From Bdellovibrionales bacterium (GTDB taxonomy: Bacteria; Bdellovibrionota; UBA2428), in the NCBI GenBank assembly GCA_018266335.1, contig JAFEAR010000163.1:1-33283 (forward strand): a stretch of DNA of 33,283 nucleotides. Direction: 5' to 3'. The position numbers were made by a program, and so were the translations under genes. The notes beneath the pieces were generated by a model. That model saw only the letters and a list, made by a program, of their open reading frames with translations, was not told the DNA's origin and ran no database searches. Below, piece after piece: positions 23,942-31,209 of this stretch. The first letter of the stretch is position 1. The number at the start of each line of letters is the position of its first letter.

Positions 23942-25119
23942 CCACCACGTTGCTCGAGGCCCTCGCCTACATGCCCGAGCACCGCAAGAAAAACACGCGC
24001 ACACGCTCGGTCACCCTGGACACGCTCTTCGAAGAAAGTCGCAGCTTCACCACGCTCTCGAGCAGCGCGCTGGACTTTATTCTCATGGGCTACCGCTACC
24101 ACCATGCCTTCCAAGATTTTCTGCGCGAATTTAATCCGAAAGGTCTGAGTCCCAAAACTCTGGAAGACCTGGGAGAACTTATCTTTGCCGCCCTACTCAC
24201 GCGCGACAAAACGCCCGCCCACGCCCTGGTGAGCGAAGGCGTGGAGGCCGCCAAGCGCGGCTTTGGCCCGCACACGGGGGGCGTGATGAATGCCCTGCTC
24301 CGCAAATGCACCCGCGAATTAGACGCGCTCAAACAAAAACTTGCAGCGAATCCATCGGCCATTTTGGGCCCCGAACTCAATCAACGTTGGGCTCCGCAAG
24401 ACGACCTGAGAATGCGTATCGGTCGCCAGGTGCTTGCGCGGCCCGAGCCCGGCATTTGGAGTTTCAATCGCAAATTAGAGTTTGGAGCCCGCGGCGTGGA
24501 CGATTTTGCAAACGTGCACGACACGTTGCAAGCGATGGATCCGGGCTCGTGGCTGCTGCTGGATTGGGTGCAACGCGAACTCACGACGCGCAAAGTTTCT
24601 GCGCCCCGTCTTCTCGACGCCTGCGCGGCTCCCGGTGGCAAATGCGTGGGGCTCGCCCTGCGTTTGCCGCACGCAAAAATTTGGGCCACCGACTCGGACT
24701 ATAAGCGCATCGAAAAACTCCGCGCTAATTTGCAGCGCTGGAATTTGGATCTCACCGTGCATTCACAGGTGGCCGCCTGGGGCACGCCCGAAGCCACGGC
24801 CGACGTAGCGGGGCCCTTTGATGTCGTGCTCGCGGACCTCCCCTGCTCCGGATCGGGCACGCTCCACACGCGGCCAGATTTGCTGCAGGAAAATCTGCCG
24901 CAGCGAATTGCGCAACTCATGCCCATTCAAACTAAAATTCTTCAGGCCCTGCTGCCCAAGATTCAGCCCGGAGGACTCTTTTTTGTTTCGGTCTGCAGCG
25001 TAGACCCCGAAGAGATCGCTCACGTGTCAAAAGTTTTGGGTGTAGCCCCCGCTTTTTCGAGCTTCGCCGCTTCGGCCGAGAGCGTCGAGGGCATCACGGG
25101 CTGGCTTAAATCCTGTTAG
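23929..25119 (+). CDS. rsmB: 16S rRNA m5C methyltransferase RsmB-like
   Basis: The 396-residue protein combines a NusB-like helical N-terminus (PAHALVSEGVEAAKR...GVMNALLRK, about 96-126) with a C-terminal class I methyltransferase of the Nol1/Nop2/Sun family. Motif I is LLDACAAPGGK (228-238), motif IV is DLPCSGSGTL with Cys306, and motif VI is SVCSVDPEE with nucleophile-type Cys356. Both cysteines required for C5-cytosine methylation are present, and the length is close to RsmB (about 430). It should methylate a cytosine of 16S rRNA (C967 in E. coli). Part of the central region is diverged, so assignment to RsmB over RsmF rests on the NusB-like N-terminus. ATG 23929 overlaps the preceding gene. 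Confidence 0.88.
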   Translation: MGALTTTLLEALAYMPEHRKKNTRTRSVTLDTLFEESRSFTTLSSSALDFILMGYRYHHAFQDFLREFNPKGLSPKTLEDLGELIFAALLTRDKTPAHALVSEGVEAAKRGFGPHTGGVMNALLRKCTRELDALKQKLAANPSAILGPELNQRWAPQDDLRMRIGRQVLARPEPGIWSFNRKLEFGARGVDDFANVHDTLQAMDPGSWLLLDWVQRELTTRKVSAPRLLDACAAPGGKCVGLALRLPHAKIWATDSDYKRIEKLRANLQRWNLDLTVHSQVAAWGTPEATADVAGPFDVVLADLPCSGSGTLHTRPDLLQENLPQRIAQLMPIQTKILQALLPKIQPGGLFFVSVCSVDPEEIAHVSKVLGVAPAFSSFAASAESVEGITGWLKSC

Positions 25120-25123
25120 ACTT

Positions 25124-25984
25124 ATGGGCATGGAAGCCCTCGACACCCTTAAAACTCGCCTGCTGCAACTCGAACAAAGCCTCAAGCGCATTGCCGAGAC
25201 CATGGACAGCGACCTCAACATCGGCCGCGAGTTGCAAAAAGTTCTCATGCCCAATCGCACGCCGGAAATTCCCGGACTCAAAACCCACGCCCGCTACATT
25301 TCGGCGCAGCAAATTGCGTCGGAATCCTTCGACCTCATTCCCACCAAAGACGGCAAAGAACTCTGGACCATTGTGGCGTGGACCGAAAGTTTTGGCCTGA
25401 GCTCGGTGCTCCTACAGGCCCTGGTGCACATCCAATCGCGCGCCATCGTGCAGGCACGGCCCCTGGTGACTCCGGCCGAAATTTTCGACGAAATCTCCAC
25501 CAGCATGACGGGCGCCCGCAAGGCCGGCGCTTACCGCCTGATGGTTTCGCGCCTGAACGTGGCCTCGCTCGAAATGAGCGGTGTGAGCATGGGCATGCCG
25601 CCCTGGATGCGGCGCACTCGCAATGCTGCCGGTTACTCCCCACTGGAGTTCGTGCAAAGCGAAGCTTTTGCCAGCGACCCCTCGCTGCTCGACCCATGTT
25701 CGTCGGCCGCCCCCCGCCTGGCCACCGAGGCTTACCACTTTGCATTTACGCTGGCGCCGGGCAACCGATTGCACTTTTTAACCTCGGCCTGGGCAGGACA
25801 CCTTCCCCTCGCGGCACGCTTAAAAAATTTGGAAAGCGACAAGCTGGACGCTAACGCGGATTTGCTGGGTGAGATGAATCACCTGCTCATCCATGCAGGC
25901 CATCAACTTAAGAAGTCGGGACGCGAAGCCGACATCAGCGCATTGGCCTTTGAAGTAGACGCGAAAAAACTTCACCTGGCCTAG
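25124..25984 (+). CDS. SpoIIE/RsbU-like PP2C protein with lost catalytic residues
   Basis: The 286-residue protein has an N-terminal coiled-coil (1-35) and then the order of a SpoIIE/RsbU PP2C domain: GRELQKVLMPNRTPEIPGLKTHARYISAQQIASESFD, followed by LWTIVAWTESFGLSSVLLQALVH. In active members the first segment contains GGDFYD and the second DVSGHG, whose aspartates bind the two metals. Here these read ASESFDL and AWTESFG, so both acidic clusters are lost. A pseudophosphatase that binds a regulatory partner is the best reading. Either ATG 25124 or 25130 may be used; TAGACT lies 7 nt before the latter. It starts 4 bp after the rsmB stop and ends 3 bp from the convergent pqqE. Confidence 0.72.
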   Translation: MGMEALDTLKTRLLQLEQSLKRIAETMDSDLNIGRELQKVLMPNRTPEIPGLKTHARYISAQQIASESFDLIPTKDGKELWTIVAWTESFGLSSVLLQALVHIQSRAIVQARPLVTPAEIFDEISTSMTGARKAGAYRLMVSRLNVASLEMSGVSMGMPPWMRRTRNAAGYSPLEFVQSEAFASDPSLLDPCSSAAPRLATEAYHFAFTLAPGNRLHFLTSAWAGHLPLAARLKNLESDKLDANADLLGEMNHLLIHAGHQLKKSGREADISALAFEVDAKKLHLA

Positions 25985-25987
25985 AAT

Positions 25988-27058
25988 CTAAAGAGTTACC
26001 GGACGCAGGCCAAGCGCATCGACGGGAGTCTGCGCCAGCAAGGCATCGACTAGCGGCCGATCCAGAGATTTGTGACAGACAGGATCAGTACGCGAGGCAT
26101 CGCCCGTGAGGGCAAAAGCCTGGCAACGACAGCCGCCAAAATCGAGCTCGCGACGATCGCAAGTCCGGCACTCTTCGGTCATCCAAGATTGACCACGAAA
26201 AGCCGTAAACAATTCACTCGCCGTCCAAATCGCCGACAAAGACTTCTGCTGCACAAATTCTGGCGGAAACTGTGGCAACTGGCTAGCCGCATGGCAAGGC
26301 AATGCACGGCCCGTGGGATCGACCAACATTGATTTCTGCGCCCAGCCACCCATGCAGGCTTTGGGGAATTGTGCATGGTAATCGGACAGCACAAAATCAA
26401 TCACCATGCGGGAACCCAATCTTTGCCGAGCCGAATCCACGACAATTTTTGATTGTTCTACCTGCGCCGAACTGGGCATAAGCTGCGCACGATTCCGCAG
26501 CGCCCAGCCGTAGTACTGAGTATGAGCTAACTCCAGACGTTGCGGGCCGAGCGATTCGGCCAGCGCGATAATCGATTCCAGGCGATCGAGATTCAGGCGA
26601 TGAAGCACCACATTGATCGTAAAGGCCACGGGCTGCTCACGCACGAGCCGCGCTACTTCGAGTTTATAGGCCCACGCCTGCGCCCCAGATATGCGATCGG
26701 CTCCCGGCGCATCAGCATCCTGAAGGCTCAACTGGACGTGTTCCAACCCCGACGCAACGAGGCTCGTCATACGCGCTCTAGTGAGGCCCACACCCGACGT
26801 AATGAGATTGGTGTAGAGTCCTCGCTGGGCCGCGTGAGCCACGAGCGACTCCAAATCGTTGCGAACCAAGGGTTCTCCGCCCGTAAAATGCAGCTGGACC
26901 ACGCCTAATTCCTGCGCTTCACGAATCACTCGCAGCCAGTCCGCAGTTCTGAGCTCCGCTTGACTCCGCGCCAGCTCGAGGGGGTTAGAACAATAGGCAC
27001 AGCGCAGCGGGCAGCGATGCGTTAGTTCCACAATGAGCGAGAGCGGCGAAGCGCTCAC
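25988..27058 (-). CDS. pqqE: PqqE radical SAM/SPASM enzyme
   Basis: The 356-residue protein has the radical SAM motif CPLRCAYC (Cys16, Cys20, Cys23), the GGEPL SAM-binding segment and a SPASM C-terminal region with CMGGWAQ, LPCHAA, CRTCDRR and GGCRCQAFALTGDA, the layout of PqqE. PqqE joins the Glu and Tyr of the PqqA peptide, with PqqD as chaperone, in the first committed step of PQQ synthesis. The start is GTG at 27058 in a GTGA overlap with pqqD. It is the last gene of the operon and ends 3 bp from the convergent SpoIIE-like gene. Its identification is firm because of motif set, length and operon context. Confidence 0.96.
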   Translation of the reverse strand: MSASPLSLIVELTHRCPLRCAYCSNPLELARSQAELRTADWLRVIREAQELGVVQLHFTGGEPLVRNDLESLVAHAAQRGLYTNLITSGVGLTRARMTSLVASGLEHVQLSLQDADAPGADRISGAQAWAYKLEVARLVREQPVAFTINVVLHRLNLDRLESIIALAESLGPQRLELAHTQYYGWALRNRAQLMPSSAQVEQSKIVVDSARQRLGSRMVIDFVLSDYHAQFPKACMGGWAQKSMLVDPTGRALPCHAASQLPQFPPEFVQQKSLSAIWTASELFTAFRGQSWMTEECRTCDRRELDFGGCRCQAFALTGDASRTDPVCHKSLDRPLVDALLAQTPVDALGLRPVTL

Positions 27059-27318
27059 GGCAACAACTCCAAGACTCCCCTGTCCCGCAATCCCTGCAAA
27101 AATTCTTCGGTTTCTCGGCTGATTTGCTCGGGGGCAACGTTCGGAAATCTCGTAGTCAACTCGCTCAAGATCTCACTCACCGTCCGCTGCCCATCGCAGA
27201 AGCTTAGAATGGCCAAGCCGCTCCCAGCCACTTTAACCATGCCTTCGGGCACAAGCACTCGGGACGATTCCGGCTGCCAACGGCAACCTGGTCTAAATTT
27301 CGGCTTCAACATTTGCAT
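27055..27318 (-). CDS. pqqD: PqqD peptide chaperone
   Basis: The 87-residue protein matches PqqD in length and pattern: KPKFRPGCRWQPESSRVLVPEGMVKVAGSGLAILSFCDGQRTVSEI is the winged-helix RiPP-recognition fold, followed by helical LSELTTRFPNVAPEQISRETEEFLQGLRDRGVL. PqqD binds the PqqA precursor and presents it to PqqE. Its start codon abuts the stop of pqqC with no spacing; ATG 27312 (MLKPKF) is an alternative. Stop and pqqE start overlap as GTGA. Confidence 0.94.
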   Translation of the reverse strand: MQMLKPKFRPGCRWQPESSRVLVPEGMVKVAGSGLAILSFCDGQRTVSEILSELTTRFPNVAPEQISRETEEFLQGLRDRGVLELLP

Positions 27319-28038
27319 TCAAATCGACCCAGGACAAAAAGCACCCGGCGGACAATGCCCAGGCTCCACGTATGCGTAATAAAGGGCGTCGAGCTGGGCC
27401 CACAGAATGGCGCACTTTTCCTCGAGCGCCGCAATGGCCTTGAGCTTAAGCTCATCGGTCGTCGCCTGCTTGGTAACCCAACCCAGCGCGAACTCCACGT
27501 CTTCGGGAGCCTGAGTCAAACGCGCAGTGAAATACTCCAGGCCTGAGCTGAGCCAGGGATAGTGGCGCTTCAACGCATCAATGCGCAGGCTAATCAAATC
27601 GCGTGAGAACATTTCCGTAAGCGAAGAAGCCACGGCCTCAAAGAAAGTTCGCTGCGTGACTAAATCCAAATAGGCCTCCACGGCGTAACGCACGCCCGGC
27701 AGCACTTCGGATTCGCTCATCACAATCCCGCGGTTCAATCCCGTGGCTTCGGCCAGGCGGATCCATTTCTCAATTCCTCCGGGGCTTTGGCCGTCGCCAT
27801 CGTGATCGACAATCCGCTTGCGCCACGCCACCCGAAATCCAGGATCCGTAGCTCGCGCAAGGATCAGCGCATCTTTAATGGGAATGCGTGCCTGGTACGC
27901 GTAGCGATTCAACGCCCATGCCTGAAGCTGAGCGCGCGTGAGCGTACCTTCGTGCATGCGCAAATGAAAGGGATGCCGGTGATGGTAGCGCGCCTCGCCG
28001 ACGGCCCGGAGTCGTGAATGAAATTCCTGCGTGTTCAT
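27319..28038 (-). CDS. pqqC: PqqC oxidase (PQQ synthase)
   Basis: The 239-residue protein is an all-helical TenA/PqqC-fold oxidase. Family landmarks are RYHHRHPFHLRMHEG, NRYAYQARIPIKDALIL, RKRIVDHDGD, GGIEKWIRLAEA and FFEAVASSLTEMFSRDL, which carry the His/Arg/Tyr residues lining the PQQ pocket. PqqC performs the final ring closure and eight-electron oxidation of AHQQ to PQQ with oxygen. The length fits PqqC (about 250). The ATG start overlaps the pqqB stop as ATGA. The C-terminal tail, PGHCPPGAFCPGSI, has two cysteines and prolines that I cannot assign to a function. Confidence 0.96.
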   Translation of the reverse strand: MNTQEFHSRLRAVGEARYHHRHPFHLRMHEGTLTRAQLQAWALNRYAYQARIPIKDALILARATDPGFRVAWRKRIVDHDGDGQSPGGIEKWIRLAEATGLNRGIVMSESEVLPGVRYAVEAYLDLVTQRTFFEAVASSLTEMFSRDLISLRIDALKRHYPWLSSGLEYFTARLTQAPEDVEFALGWVTKQATTDELKLKAIAALEEKCAILWAQLDALYYAYVEPGHCPPGAFCPGSI

Positions 28039-28955
28039 AAGTTAATTTCTTGTCCATCGTAGCCGATTTCCCAACCCGCTTCGACGGCCTCCCGATGCTC
28101 CGGACTCTCTTCGTCCAGCAGAGGATTCGTGTTGTTGATGTGCACGAAGATTTTACGCATGCGGGAATAGTCACGCAACTGAGCCAAACTTCCGTTCGGA
28201 CCACTCTGGGGTAAATGCCCCATCGCCAGCGCGCTTCGTGCCCCCGGCCGCACTCGCTGCAGTTCCGAATCGGTCCAAAAGGTGCCATCAAAGAGCAAGG
28301 TCGTGCTCGGTTGATCCAACGCACGCAACCGAGCATGGAGGGCCGGCGAAATTTCGCCGCAGCCCGGAATGTACACTAAGTGTGATCGCCCGCTGGACAA
28401 ATCGAGTCCCAACTGGGCCTCGCGTAGCGGGAGTGAATCCGACAGTTCGGCGCCAGCCCACAGCGGATATTTGCCGACGCTCTCGAGCACCCTCACGCTA
28501 AGTCCTTGATCAGGCAAAACTAAATCTGCATTGGGCTCCAGGGTGCACCACTCCAACTGCTGAGCGCTCTGCCGAAGCATGGCGAATATCCGGTTTTCAC
28601 GTTCCACCAACCGCTGCACGGCGGAGGTGGCATATACGCGCAGGGGCGAACCCTCGCGCAGCAAGAACAGACCCAAGATGTGGTCGAGATCGGCGTTGGT
28701 TAAAAAGATGTTGGCAATCGGTGAATCGCGCAATTGGGCCGGTTGAAAATCTGCGTAGGCCAATAGCTGCGCACGTAAATCGGGCGATGCGTTCAGCAAA
28801 CTCCAAGATTTTCCATCGGCACTGAGGGCCACCTGCGACTGGGTGCGCGGCCGCGCCTTGAGCGTGCCCGAACGCACTCCCTGACATCCGCGACAGGCGC
28901 AGTTCCATTGGGGAAACCCTCCGCCGGCCGCCGAGCCTAGAATTCGAATTTTCAC
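28035..28955 (-). CDS. pqqB: PqqB metallo-beta-lactamase-fold hydroxylase
   Basis: The 306-residue protein shows the PqqB signatures: MKIRILGSAAGGGFPQWNC followed by ACRGCQG with its Cys cluster, LLNASPDLRAQL, the metal-site segment FLTNADLDHILGLF, VYIPGCG, LLFDGTFWTD, MGHLPQSG and FVHINNTNPLL. These distinguish PqqB from other metallo-beta-lactamase-fold proteins; in the family it acts as an iron-dependent hydroxylase on a Tyr-derived intermediate. The start is GTG 28955 and overlaps the stop of pqqA as GTGA. Confidence 0.96.
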   Translation of the reverse strand: MKIRILGSAAGGGFPQWNCACRGCQGVRSGTLKARPRTQSQVALSADGKSWSLLNASPDLRAQLLAYADFQPAQLRDSPIANIFLTNADLDHILGLFLLREGSPLRVYATSAVQRLVERENRIFAMLRQSAQQLEWCTLEPNADLVLPDQGLSVRVLESVGKYPLWAGAELSDSLPLREAQLGLDLSSGRSHLVYIPGCGEISPALHARLRALDQPSTTLLFDGTFWTDSELQRVRPGARSALAMGHLPQSGPNGSLAQLRDYSRMRKIFVHINNTNPLLDEESPEHREAVEAGWEIGYDGQEINL

Positions 28956-29059
28956 TGGGAATCGGAAGAGTCTCCGGTACGAGTATCATCGGTACCGGTG
29001 TAGGCCGTAACTTCGCTACCCAGCGAAACGTACTCAAAACTGGGTGCCGTCCATTCCAC
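28952..29059 (-). CDS. pqqA: PqqA precursor peptide
   Basis: A 35-codon frame sits directly before pqqB. It starts MEWTAPSF and contains SEVTAY, matching the conserved EVTxY core of PqqA, whose Glu and Tyr (here E16 and Y20) become PQQ. The W-T-x-P opening also matches known PqqA peptides. The C-terminal tail of 15 residues after Y20 (TGTDDTRTGDSSDSQ) is acidic and longer than in most PqqA peptides of 22-29 residues. GTG 29059 is the only reasonable start. The stop TGA overlaps the pqqB start as GTGA, so the peptide and pqqB are translationally coupled. No Shine-Dalgarno is present, and the -10-like element lies 7 nt before the start. Confidence 0.9.
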   Translation of the reverse strand: MEWTAPSFEYVSLGSEVTAYTGTDDTRTGDSSDSQ

Positions 29060-29062
29060 ACC

Positions 29063-29082
29063 GTTTATTTTACCAAATAAAC
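29063..29082. promoter_or_regulatory. Candidate operator palindrome at the pqqA start
   Basis: GTTTATTT (29063-29070) and AAATAAAC (29075-29082) form a perfect 8-bp inverted repeat around TACC. It overlaps the candidate -10 of pqqA and ends 4 nt before its start codon, a position typical for a repressor site. The protein that would bind it is unknown; a cruciform or RNA role is possible but less likely, since it would be upstream of the predicted transcription start. Confidence 0.45.
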
Positions 29083-29094
29083 TCGCATTGCAAA
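29067..29094 (-). promoter_or_regulatory. Candidate pqq operon promoter
   Basis: Read on the minus strand, TTTGCA (29094-29089, 4/6) and TAAAAT (29072-29067, 5/6) are separated by 16 nt, and the pqqA GTG follows 7 nt after the -10. The predicted transcript would begin at or within a base or two of the start codon. Confidence 0.4.
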
Positions 29095-29124
29095 CAGAAC
29101 ACTCAACAAATTGCCGACGCCTAG

Positions 29125-29182
29125 TTAACAATCATCATGGCCCCTACTGTTTTGTTAAGCGTCACGCACCCCGACAAAACAG
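29125..29182. repeat. Overlapping inverted repeats between mreB and pqqA
   Basis: CTGTTTTGT (29147-29155) pairs perfectly with ACAAAACAG (29174-29182) across an 18-nt loop. The overlapping segment TTGTTAA (29152-29158) pairs perfectly with TTAACAA (29125-29131). The two pairings share bases and cannot form together. No T-run follows on the minus strand. The first repeat begins 8 nt after the mreB stop, so it may end mreB transcription by a non-canonical hairpin, or the motifs may be protein-binding half-sites. Confidence 0.4.
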
Positions 29183-29190
29183 AGACACAA

Positions 29191-30228
29191 TCAATCGATC
29201 GTGACGCCTTTGAGGAGGTCGAGGTTTTCTAGGGCCAGGCCGGCGCCCAGGGCAACGGCCGAGAGCGGATCTTCGCTTAAGAAAACCGGCAAACCGGTTT
29301 CTTCGCGGAGCAAGATATCAAGATTGCGCAGCAGCGAACCGCCGCCCGTCATAACGATGCCCTTGTCCACGATGTCCGCCGCGAGTTCGGGCGGGGTGCG
29401 TTCGAGTGTGATCTTAACGGCTTCCACGATGCTGTTGACCGTCTCGGTCAAAGCTTCGCGAATTTCATCGGAGCTCACTTCGATGGTTTTCGGAACGCCC
29501 GCGAGCAAATCGCGACCCTTCACTTCCATCGTTTTTTCTTTGCCCGAGGGGTAAGCGTTGCCGATGGTGATTTTGATGATCTCCGAAGTGCGCTCGCCAA
29601 TCGCCAAGTTATATTTCCGGCGAATGTAGTTCAAAATGGATTCGTTCATCTTGTCGCCGCCCACACGGACCGACTTCGAGAACACGATGCCGCCCAACGA
29701 GATGACAGCGACGTCCGTGGTACCACCACCGATGTCGATGATCATGTTGCCGCTGGATTCCGTGATGGGCAAACCGGCGCCAATCGCCGCCGCCATGGGT
29801 TCTTCGATCAGATAAACTTCGCGGGCCGAAGCGGACAGTGCAGCCTCTTTAACGGCGCGCTTTTCTACTTCCGTAATGCCGTAAGGAATACAAATCATGA
29901 TGCGGGGGCGGAAGAGAGTTTTCTTCTGCTGCGCCTTCGTGATCAGTTGGCGAATCATTACCTGCGTGACTTCGAAGTCCGCGATAACGCCGTCTTTGAG
30001 CGGACGGATGGCCTGAATGTTTCCGGGGGTTTTGCCAAGCATGTCTTTCGCTGCGTGACCGACTTCGATGACCTTCTTTTGGCCACGCGAATCGCGCAGA
30101 ATAGCTACAACGCTGGGCTCGTTTACAACGATGCCCTGCCCCTTAACATAAACGAGTGTATTTGCTGTCCCGAGGTCGATCGCAATGTCGTTACTCAGGA
30201 AGCCTTTTAACGAGTTCCAAGCTCCCAT
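29191..30228 (-). CDS. mreB: Rod-shape-determining actin homologue MreB
   Basis: The 345-residue protein is a typical MreB. It has the actin-fold phosphate-1 motif IAIDLGTANTLVYVKGQGIV, connect-1 region VAVISLGGIVFSKSVRVGGDK preceded by DIGGGTTDV (phosphate-2), and the adenosine motif GIVMTGGGSLLRN. The amphipathic N-terminus (MGAWNSLKGFLSND) suits membrane binding. It polymerises on the inner membrane and guides lateral wall synthesis. ATG 30228 is chosen over an extension to 30324 because it gives the family length and lies 8 nt after a -10-like element. mreC and mreD do not follow it; the pqq operon does, which is unusual. No Shine-Dalgarno is present. Confidence 0.97.
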   Translation of the reverse strand: MGAWNSLKGFLSNDIAIDLGTANTLVYVKGQGIVVNEPSVVAILRDSRGQKKVIEVGHAAKDMLGKTPGNIQAIRPLKDGVIADFEVTQVMIRQLITKAQQKKTLFRPRIMICIPYGITEVEKRAVKEAALSASAREVYLIEEPMAAAIGAGLPITESSGNMIIDIGGGTTDVAVISLGGIVFSKSVRVGGDKMNESILNYIRRKYNLAIGERTSEIIKITIGNAYPSGKEKTMEVKGRDLLAGVPKTIEVSSDEIREALTETVNSIVEAVKITLERTPPELAADIVDKGIVMTGGGSLLRNLDILLREETGLPVFLSEDPLSAVALGAGLALENLDLLKGVTID

Positions 30229-30236
30229 TGGCTGGA

Positions 30237-30266
30237 ACGATAGGCCATACTGCGGTGTTCCGGCAA
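30237..30266 (-). promoter_or_regulatory. Candidate mreB promoter
   Basis: On the minus strand TTGCCG (30266-30261, 4/6) and TATCGT (30242-30237, 4/6) are 18 nt apart, and the mreB ATG follows after 8 nt. There is no Shine-Dalgarno in the 8 nt, so translation from a leaderless or very short leader is implied. Confidence 0.4.
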
Positions 30267-30347
30267 TCACGGCGAAGGATTTACGAATTTGATGACGCGC
30301 CGAGTTACAACCCCCATTCGACAACGCTCTGATAAGCTGGAAGGGAT

Positions 30348-31142
30348 ATGCGTTTTTGCCACTGGGCCCTGACTATCACCCTTACTCTAGCCCCCCTCGC
30401 GATTAGTTTTGCAAACGAGGCACATCACGAGGAAAAGCACGGCGAAAAAAAAACCGAAAAGTCCACATCGAGCCTCTTCGAGAAGAGACCCGAGGACAAG
30501 AACGGGGAGAAGACGGAAGAAAAATCCGACGCCCAGAAACTCAGCGACAAAGTCAGCTGCGAAAAATTACCTCAGAAAACGGATACCGATCTATGGAATT
30601 TGGCAGAATGCTTCTACCGAATCGGTGTAACCGACTCGACCATCCAAATTCTTCGGAGCATTTCTCAAAAAAATCCGAAGGACATTGAAGCCTTCTTTAC
30701 GACCAGCTGGCTGATGTGGCAGGAAGGCCGGGCCCGGGGAGGCGCCGAGGAGAAAAAACGCAGCCAAGAAGCCCTAGCCGAGCTCCTTAAGTCACGACTT
30801 CCCAACCCCACACACTGGGAAGTCGACACCGAAATTGGCGACTTTTACTACCTCCGCATGAACGCTCCCGAAAAGGCCTATCCTGAATATATTAAGGCCC
30901 GGCAGCATTACGATGGGGACTATTCACGCAACGTACCTCGGGCAGAGAATGGACGCAAAGCGGCCATTGAAGATCGCGTAGCCAGAGCTGCCGAGATTAT
31001 GGACCGCAAAGGAGAGTCCGTGGAAGCTTCCTGTCGGGCGCTATTCTTCGATCCCGACGACAGCTCAGCCTTGGACCGTATCAAGCGGCTTAGCGGCTCG
31101 TGCACCTCCAAAGAAATTAAAGATCCTCGCAAAACCGAATAA
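30348..31142 (+). CDS. Exported helical-repeat (TPR-like) protein
   Basis: The 264-residue protein has a Sec signal peptide (about residues 1-22, ending ISFA before NEAHHEE). Residues 23-65 are strongly charged, rich in Lys, Glu and His, and low in complexity. After KVSCEKL, helical pairs follow: TDLWNLAECFYRIGVTDSTI and QILRSISQKNPKDIEAFFTT read as tetratricopeptide-like repeats, and later segments (EIGDFYYLRMNAPEKAYPEY; RAAEIMDRKGESVEASCRAL; FFDPDDSSALDRIKRL) continue the pattern. The role is not determinable; TPR-like proteins generally mediate complex assembly in the periplasm. GGAAGGGA stands just before the ATG. It is divergent from mreB with 119 bp between the starts. Confidence 0.72.
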   Translation: MRFCHWALTITLTLAPLAISFANEAHHEEKHGEKKTEKSTSSLFEKRPEDKNGEKTEEKSDAQKLSDKVSCEKLPQKTDTDLWNLAECFYRIGVTDSTIQILRSISQKNPKDIEAFFTTSWLMWQEGRARGGAEEKKRSQEALAELLKSRLPNPTHWEVDTEIGDFYYLRMNAPEKAYPEYIKARQHYDGDYSRNVPRAENGRKAAIEDRVARAAEIMDRKGESVEASCRALFFDPDDSSALDRIKRLSGSCTSKEIKDPRKTE

Positions 31143-31168
31143 TTGCTTCCATCGAGTTTTTTAATTTT

Positions 31169-31187
31169 GATATTGATTCTCAAAATG
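31169..31187. promoter_or_regulatory. Fur-box-like palindrome before the di-heme oxidoreductase
   Basis: The 19 bp at 31169-31187 match the E. coli Fur consensus (GATAATGATAATCATTATC) at 13 of 19 positions. It lies within a perfect inverted repeat, ATTTTGA (31164-31170)/TCAAAAT (31180-31186), and contains TTGA-TTC-TCAA. It covers the -35 of the candidate promoter at 31173-31201, the position expected for an iron-responsive repressor. Identification of the regulator is inference. Confidence 0.4.
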
Positions 31188-31201
31188 AAGCTGTCTATCT
31201 G
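31173..31201 (+). promoter_or_regulatory. Candidate promoter of the di-heme oxidoreductase gene
   Basis: TTGATT (31173-31178, 4/6) and TATCTG (31196-31201, 3/6) are separated by 17 nt. The gene's ATG lies 8 nt after the -10 and lacks a Shine-Dalgarno. Confidence 0.35.
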
Positions 31202-31209
31202 CGTAAGCC

